From the NCBI RefSeq assembly GCF_900460535.1, contig NZ_UHIL01000001.1, forward strand, positions 1,488,001-1,552,000: a stretch of DNA of 64,000 bases, written 5' to 3'. The position numbers and the translations under genes are program-made. The stretch is from Vibrio parahaemolyticus. Lineage in GTDB: Bacteria > Pseudomonadota > Gammaproteobacteria > Enterobacterales > Vibrionaceae. Below the pieces are notes generated by a model, which was not told where the DNA came from, ran no database searches, and saw only the letters and a list, made by a program, of their open reading frames with translations. Shown here piece by piece: positions 59,479 through 64,000 of this stretch. Within the stretch, counting starts at the first letter, position 1. Every line of letters starts with the position of its first letter.

Positions 59479-60252
59479 TTATGCCGCTTCTAAATGCGTC
59501 GTTAAGTAAGGCTGCCATGCTTGTTGGTATAAGTTTTTCGCTTGGCTACGCATATTCTTAATGGAAGCCATTTCAATCTCGCTTAGATTTCGCTTTTCCA
59601 TTGATGCTTGACGTTCAAGCTTTTGAATTTGCTCATACAGGTCGTGTTCAGGACCATTTTTTACATCCGCAATCGCTTTTAAGTGCAGCTGTACTTCTGC
59701 AATCAAATTCGTTTTTGGCAAACGGACTAACAAGTTCAGATCACGGTAGCCAGAAGGGCCAGGTTTCTTAAAGCGGTTTTTGACTTTAACGATAGTTGTT
59801 TCGCGCTCTAGCGTTTCGTAAATAGAGACCAAACTTGCCACATCTTCCGCCACAATAGTCGCACGAGCTAAGTCAGTAATGCGTTCTACTTGGCCATCCA
59901 GTTCATGTGTGATTTTTTCTTCGGCGCGATGTTTAGATTTTACGCCAGCGAAATATGGCTTAGCATCGTTGAGTAGAGCGGTACTTTTACAAATGGTTTC
60001 AAGCTCGAATTGGGCTTGATGCGCTTTGCTGTAAAGAATATCGAAATCTGAATAAGGCTGGGTTGGACGAGAATCGATGGATTGGATTCCATACAAGCCG
60101 CTAAGGCTGTGTTTAAATAGTTTAGAACAAACCTCGTTTTGACTAGGGGAACGATTTTGTTCATTACTTGGGGCATTAGGAAGTGCGGCGAATGCTGGCG
60201 CACGGCTTAGTACCAAAAGCATCAATGCTGTAGTACGTAGAAATAAGCTCAT
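59479..60252 (-). CDS. relV: Small alarmone synthetase RelV with signal-like N terminus
   Basis: A 257-residue protein of the RelA/SpoT synthetase family without a hydrolase domain, matching V. cholerae RelV (VC1224) in sequence type and neighbours. Catalytic features are D127-L-A-R130, SGYRDLNLLVRL with Y169 and R170, and E186-V-Q-L-H190. It makes (p)ppGpp from ATP and GDP/GTP. The first 22 residues (MSLFLRTTALMLLVLSRAPAFA) look exactly like a cleavable secretion signal, at odds with a cytosolic substrate. GGAGAG precedes the ATG. Confidence 0.9.
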   Translation of the reverse strand: MSLFLRTTALMLLVLSRAPAFAALPNAPSNEQNRSPSQNEVCSKLFKHSLSGLYGIQSIDSRPTQPYSDFDILYSKAHQAQFELETICKSTALLNDAKPYFAGVKSKHRAEEKITHELDGQVERITDLARATIVAEDVASLVSIYETLERETTIVKVKNRFKKPGPSGYRDLNLLVRLPKTNLIAEVQLHLKAIADVKNGPEHDLYEQIQKLERQASMEKRNLSEIEMASIKNMRSQAKNLYQQAWQPYLTTHLEAA

Positions 60253-60569
60253 TCACTCTCCTTAACTTGCTTGCACTTAGAAAATGGGAACGTAAAAGTC
60301 GCTAAGACTGGGCAAATTAGGTACTAACTTATTTATGGGGACTTTCCGAAAGATCCCAAGGCTAAAAATTAACCTTTTGGAGGAATCGTGCGTTAGATCA
60401 CCATTTCTCTTTTCTTTATTCTGCTTAGAGAATAAAGAGTTTGTTCTCCAAGGAACGATGACATCCTATCATCGCCGTATTAACCAAAGATGAACGGCAT
60501 AGACAAATTTAAAAAAATCATTAGTCTTACCCCACAAAACGAAAATCAGCCAACAAGTAGAAAGTAAGA
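60253..60569. other. Divergent intergenic region, relV / tpm
   Basis: About 317 bases with presumed promoters for both genes. Small imperfect hairpins (for example GGGG...CTTTC/GAAAG...CCC near 60337-60357) were seen, but nothing assignable. Confidence 0.4.
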
Positions 60570-61220
60570 ATGAGAGATCAAGAATTTTGGCACAGTAAGT
60601 GGGCCAGTAATCAAATCGGTTTTCATTTGGAAGATGTGAACCCTCTATTGCCAGCGTGCTGGCACCATGCGAATCCGAAACGTGAAGACAAAGTCTTGGT
60701 TCCTTTGTGTGGTAAGTCTGAAGATCTCGTTTGGTTAGCAACGAAACATGATTCTGTGGAAGGGGTTGAGCTGAGCCAAATAGCGGTGCGTTCTTTCTTT
60801 GCTGAACACTTTTATACACCAACTGTGACCCCAATTAGTGGTATGCATGAGTTGTATCAGTTTGATGAACTGTCGATTTATACTGGTGATTTCTTTACGG
60901 CTCCGGTTTCTCAAGCCGATATCGTTTATGATCGCGCTGCGTTGGTGGCTTTGCCGCAAGATATGCGAGAAGAGTACGTAGCGCGCTTGAAGCTGCTTTT
61001 GAATCCGGGCGGTCGTATTTTGCTTGTGACATTGAACTATCCGCAAGAGGAAATGGCTGGTCCTCCATTTAGTGTGCCATTGGAAGAAATTCAACAGTTG
61101 TTTGCAGGCTACAAGGTAACATGCTTAAACGTCGATCAAGCTGATGAACATCATCCAAAGATCGCGAAGAAGGGTTTAAGCCGCTTCTCTGAAGAAGTGT
61201 ACTTAATTGAAGCTCAGTAA
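60570..61220 (+). CDS. tpm: Thiopurine S-methyltransferase
   Basis: A 216-residue cytosolic SAM-dependent methyltransferase. It starts [27 protein letters not shown]; the SAM site is in [16 protein letters not shown], and [13 protein letters not shown] is the late motif. Bacterial TPMT methylates thiopurines and, in some species, selenium or tellurium species. It converges with purT across a shared terminator. Confidence 0.95.
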   Translation: MRDQEFWHSKWASNQIGFHLEDVNPLLPACWHHANPKREDKVLVPLCGKSEDLVWLATKHDSVEGVELSQIAVRSFFAEHFYTPTVTPISGMHELYQFDELSIYTGDFFTAPVSQADIVYDRAALVALPQDMREEYVARLKLLLNPGGRILLVTLNYPQEEMAGPPFSVPLEEIQQLFAGYKVTCLNVDQADEHHPKIAKKGLSRFSEEVYLIEAQ

Positions 61221-61266
61221 GACGATTTCCGTACTAGTGAGTTTATGAATAGAACTCGCAAATAAA

Positions 61267-61301
61267 AGAAAAGCGCAGCGATATAAAGCTGCGCTTTTTT
61301 T
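61267..61301. terminator. Bidirectional terminator between tpm and purT
   Basis: An 11-bp perfect stem (AAAAGCGCAGC/GCTGCGCTTTT) with an eight-base loop and T-tract. Confidence 0.92.
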
Positions 61302-61321
61302 GATTGTTGAGAACTCAAAGA

Positions 61322-62497
61322 TTAGTAAACGATTTTTACTTTCTTTGCGTTTTCGACCGCGTCTTGAACAGACTCTTCAATAGTTTTACGGCGAGTTAAC
61401 ACGACACCCAAACGACGACGACCATCGATTTCTGGTTTGCCAAATAAGCGCACTTGAGTTTGAGGTTGCGCTAAAGCCTTCGCAAGGTTGTCGAAACGAA
61501 TGTCCGTTGATGTGCCTTGACCTAGGATCACCGCTGATGCAGAAGGGCCATACTGAACGATTTTGTTAATCGGCATTCCAGTAAATGCGCGAACATGAAG
61601 AGCAAACTCGGACATCTCTTGAGAGATCATCGTAACCATGCCAGTGTCATGCGGACGAGGAGACACTTCATTGAAAATAACCTTGTCACCTTTAACAAAG
61701 AGCTCTACGCCGAAAATACCGTACCCACCTAAAGCGTTTACGACTTTCTCTGCCGTGTACTCTGCTGCTTTGATTGCATTTTCCGACATTGCTTGTGGCT
61801 GCCATGATTCACGGTAATCACCATCTTCTTGACGGTGGCCAATTGGCGCACAGAAGTGAACACCGTCCACTGCTCTAATGGTCAACAAAGTAATCTCGTA
61901 ATCAAAATCGATAAAGCCTTCAACGATGACTCGACCTGCGCCAGTTCGGCCGCCTTCTTGTGCGTAGTCCCATGCTTTTTCAATATCGTCTTCCGTTTTG
62001 ATGACACTCTGTCCCTTGCCAGATGAACTCATGACAGGTTTGACCACACATGGGATACCTACGTGCTCTACTGCGGCTTTAAAGTCATCGTAGTTGTCTG
62101 CAAATCGGTAAGGGGAGGTGGATAGGTCTAGTTCTTCTGCGGCTAAGCGACGAATACCTTCACGGTTCATTGTGAGCTTGGTCGCTTTCGCAGTTGGCAC
62201 AACATTCAGGCCTTTCTCTTCAAGGTCGACAAGTTTATCGGTCGCGATAGCTTCTATTTCTGGAACAACGTAAGCTGGCTGCTCTTTGTTTATGATCTCT
62301 TCTAGAGCTTTACCATCCAACATATCAAGCACGTAGCTACGATGAGAGACTTGCATCGCAGGTGCGTCTGCATAACGGTCACAAGCAATCACTTCTAGAC
62401 CTAGTCGTTGGCATTCAATTGCCACTTCTTTACCAAGCTCACCAGAGCCTAATAGTAATACACGGGTAGCATTTGCGCTGGTTGCAGTACCGAACAT
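61322..62497 (-). CDS. purT: Formate-dependent phosphoribosylglycinamide formyltransferase
   Basis: A 391-residue ATP-grasp enzyme making FGAR from GAR with formate and ATP, the folate-independent purine step. [35 protein letters not shown] (ATP loop), [28 protein letters not shown] and the C-terminal domain are present. AAGGGA precedes the ATG. A PurR box lies 68 bases upstream. Confidence 0.98.
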   Translation of the reverse strand: MFGTATSANATRVLLLGSGELGKEVAIECQRLGLEVIACDRYADAPAMQVSHRSYVLDMLDGKALEEIINKEQPAYVVPEIEAIATDKLVDLEEKGLNVVPTAKATKLTMNREGIRRLAAEELDLSTSPYRFADNYDDFKAAVEHVGIPCVVKPVMSSSGKGQSVIKTEDDIEKAWDYAQEGGRTGAGRVIVEGFIDFDYEITLLTIRAVDGVHFCAPIGHRQEDGDYRESWQPQAMSENAIKAAEYTAEKVVNALGGYGIFGVELFVKGDKVIFNEVSPRPHDTGMVTMISQEMSEFALHVRAFTGMPINKIVQYGPSASAVILGQGTSTDIRFDNLAKALAQPQTQVRLFGKPEIDGRRRLGVVLTRRKTIEESVQDAVENAKKVKIVY

Positions 62498-62564
62498 AGT
62501 GTTCCCTTACAAAATAAAGTGATGAGACAGAAATTGCAGGGGATCATACTGATTTTTCATTGTG

Positions 62565-62580
62565 AAGCAAACGTTTGCTT
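62565..62580. promoter_or_regulatory. PurR operator upstream of purT
   Basis: The perfect 16-base palindrome AAGCAAACGTTTGCTT shares its 13-base core GCAAACGTTTGC with the purC site. Confidence 0.88.
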
Positions 62581-62596
62581 GTGGTTTTTTGTCAAT

Positions 62597-62625
62597 AAAA
62601 AAGCTCTACATGTTGTAGAGCTTTT
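62597..62625 (-). terminator. Terminator after cdd
   Basis: An 11-bp stem (AAAGCTCTACA/TGTAGAGCTTT) followed by T-rich sequence on the minus strand, 20 bases past the cdd stop. Confidence 0.9.
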
Positions 62626-62644
62626 AATGACATATTAGTGAATT

Positions 62645-63532
62645 TTATACGTTAACAAAACTGACTGGAATATCTGGGTTTAGCGCTTCTAACGTAGACT
62701 GTGTGTCTGCTAGGTGACTGATTTTACCCTCAGAGTTTTCCACTAGAGCGGCAGCCTTAATGCTGTCGAAGGTTTCGCCTGCCAACAACACTTGAATCAG
62801 TGCTACTTGTAGCGGTGGAAGGCTTGGGTTAAATGCGGCGTTTTCTGCATAAGCACCTTTAAACACACGACCGTTCGCGAGCTCTAATGCTAAACCACTG
62901 AGGTTACTGGTGTACGGCGCATGGCTCATGTTCATCGCTTCGACGGCTTGTTGAATCAATGCGTCTTCATCATCACACACAAATTGGTGTTTTACTTCGG
63001 CCATCAAACCAGATTCAATACCAAGGTCTGCTGGACCAAAAGCTTCTGGTAAGTATTCATGTAATGACTTTTCGTCGCGCTCAGGTAGCTGAACTTTCAA
63101 CTCTTTAGCAGTCGACAGTTCGTTCATGAACTGGCGGCAGTGACCACAAGGGCTAAAGTTGATGGTGATGTCTTTGACACCATGTTCGCCTTTCATCCAA
63201 GCGTGGCTAATTGCAGATTGTTCTGCGTGAACAGTTTGGCCTAACTGAACACCAAAGAACTCCATGTTTGCACCAAAGTACAGACGGCCAGACAAGCCGC
63301 GAACAATTGCACCAACATAGAACTCAGAAATAGGAGCGTAAGAATATGCAGCGGCAAAAGGAAGTAGAGCAACACGCAGCTCTTTATCTGATAGGCTGGT
63401 AGCTGAAAGCAATTGCTCAAACTGCTGCGCTGAAAGAGTAGCATCAAAATCGTCGGCGAGGACGATAGGAGCAAGTTGTTTTGAAAGTGCTTCAGGAGCG
63501 CTTGCTAGCGCCTGTTCAATGCGACTTTTCAT
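62645..63532 (-). CDS. cdd: Cytidine deaminase
   Basis: A 295-residue dimeric-type cytidine deaminase converting cytidine and deoxycytidine to uridines. The zinc site is [11 protein letters not shown] (His, catalytic Glu) plus [11 protein letters not shown] (two Cys). The C-terminal half is the degenerate duplicate typical of the E. coli-like long form. AAGGA precedes the ATG. It lies downstream of lrgB on the same strand, as in the E. coli yohK-cdd arrangement, but a hairpin and 360 bases intervene. Confidence 0.97.
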   Translation of the reverse strand: MKSRIEQALASAPEALSKQLAPIVLADDFDATLSAQQFEQLLSATSLSDKELRVALLPFAAAYSYAPISEFYVGAIVRGLSGRLYFGANMEFFGVQLGQTVHAEQSAISHAWMKGEHGVKDITINFSPCGHCRQFMNELSTAKELKVQLPERDEKSLHEYLPEAFGPADLGIESGLMAEVKHQFVCDDEDALIQQAVEAMNMSHAPYTSNLSGLALELANGRVFKGAYAENAAFNPSLPPLQVALIQVLLAGETFDSIKAAALVENSEGKISHLADTQSTLEALNPDIPVSFVNV

Positions 63533-63895
63533 GTTGAATCCTTGTTATTGCATGGACAGTTATTCTATGCAAAGGAGAGAAATGTTCCGTGCTTTGGATC
63601 ACGTTAAATAATGCAATTGATATTTCTGTTACATAATTAGAGTGAGCTCACACATGTATTCGATTGCAATCGTGTTGAGCGTTAACTTCGTCTCATAAAT
63701 AACTATATCAATGGATATTCATATACCCAAGTAATGAAAATATGCTAGCAGCGAAAGATAGTGTTTAGTATGAATCTTGTTAGAGCACGTTAGATGGGAA
63801 GTGTGCTTTGTAGCGAAAAGCGTTTTCAACGGCGCACTACGATGAGAAAAGGAAAGTGACGGCCTGTCGGAAGGAGGACAGACCGTCACAATGAC
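63533..63895. other. Intergenic region upstream of cdd
   Basis: About 363 bases. A CRP-like site is possible at 63585-63606 (CGTGC, six bases, TCACG), which would fit known control of cdd in enterobacteria. The lrgB terminator hairpin is at the far end. No gene was seen. Confidence 0.4.
63856..63889 (-). terminator. Terminator-like hairpin after lrgB
   Basis: A long stem (GTGACGG, one mismatch, CTGTC, with complementary GACAG and CCGTCAC) and an eight-base loop; T-rich on the minus-strand exit. Confidence 0.75.
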
Positions 63896-64000
63896 TTATT
63901 GATATAGCCAGACTGCTAAACCAAAAAAGCTCGGAGCGAGAATGGAGGTGATGATGCCGCATAGCACCAACGCTAACGATGAAAATGCAGCGTCGCCAGG
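63896..64000 (-). CDS. lrgB: LrgB/CidB-family membrane protein, C-terminal fragment
   Basis: The last 34 codons and the stop are inside the window. The peptide PGDAAFSSLALVLCGIITS, then a hydrophobic helix and WLYQ, matches the end of LrgB/YohK proteins, which are inner-membrane proteins thought to modulate murein hydrolase activity or metabolite export. The remainder lies beyond the window edge. Confidence 0.85.
   Translation of the reverse strand, partial: PGDAAFSSLALVLCGIITSILAPSFFGLAVWLYQ

Noticed and set aside
63637..63656. AGTGAGCTCACAC near the cdd promoter as a CRP site
   Set aside because: The GTGA and TCAC halves are only two bases apart; CRP needs TGTGA and TCACA six bases apart.
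63715..63745. ATACCCAAGTAATG stretch as a member of a dispersed repeat family
   Set aside because: Only one copy was seen in this window, so a repeat cannot be supported.

Overview
The window is a piece of a Vibrio main chromosome, probably from the Harveyi/parahaemolyticus side of the genus. The evidence is gene content and order: trxB beside a VC1184-type PLP protein, the hut locus, a hemerythrin-GGDEF gene next to pheST, and ihfA-relV-tpm-purT-cdd-lrgB, which I recall as collinear with V. cholerae chromosome I. Highly expressed genes (thrS, pheS, pheT) favour the Leu codon CTA, which is also Vibrio-like. No rRNA, tRNA, insertion sequence, prophage or CRISPR array was seen. Most of the window is core genome.

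Layout. 0-9.6 kb: end of serC, dsdA, cydDC, trxB, a 2OG-Fe dioxygenase overlapping a PLP fold-type I enzyme, and a zinc-cluster DUF2797 gene. 9.9-22 kb: a membrane diguanylate cyclase, a DASS/INDY carrier, a SanA-like protein, NAD malic enzyme, an HrpB-type helicase, phospholipase A, an orphan gene and a PhoD-type phosphatase. 22-28 kb: purC with a PurR box, an SOS-controlled sulA-like gene with an iterated 22-bp array behind it, a small zinc-finger protein, a membrane-anchored J-domain protein, an OmpA-family lipoprotein, and DUF2786 and DUF3334 genes. 28-41 kb: a YdiJ-type FAD/FeS dehydrogenase, a small methyltransferase, DUF3581, the histidine-utilisation locus hutC-hutIGUH, a Spo0M-like protein and a DUF3187 outer-membrane protein. 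41-45 kb: thrS-infC-rpmI-rplT, with an apparent tRNA-Thr-mimicking operator, an internal infC promoter, an AUU start for infC and an L20-type leader. 45-52.4 kb: ybjQ, an XRE regulator, then a TetR regulator followed by an MMPL/RND exporter, a LolA-like periplasmic protein and an outer-membrane barrel, with four copies of one 13-bp palindrome. 52.6-64 kb: hemerythrin-GGDEF, pheST, an AEC carrier, ihfA, relV, tpm, purT with a second PurR box, cdd and the end of lrgB.

How it works together. The hut enzymes degrade histidine to glutamate under HutC. purC and purT share PurR boxes. Two diguanylate cyclases and RelV supply second messengers. The TetR-MMPL set looks like a self-contained envelope lipid or hydrophobe export system. 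The findings I consider most worth following are the thrS operator, the TetR-MMPL regulon, the dioxygenase/PLP pair whose PLP partner lacks the desulfurase cysteine, the missing iron-ligand Asp in the hemerythrin-GGDEF protein, and the 22-bp array.
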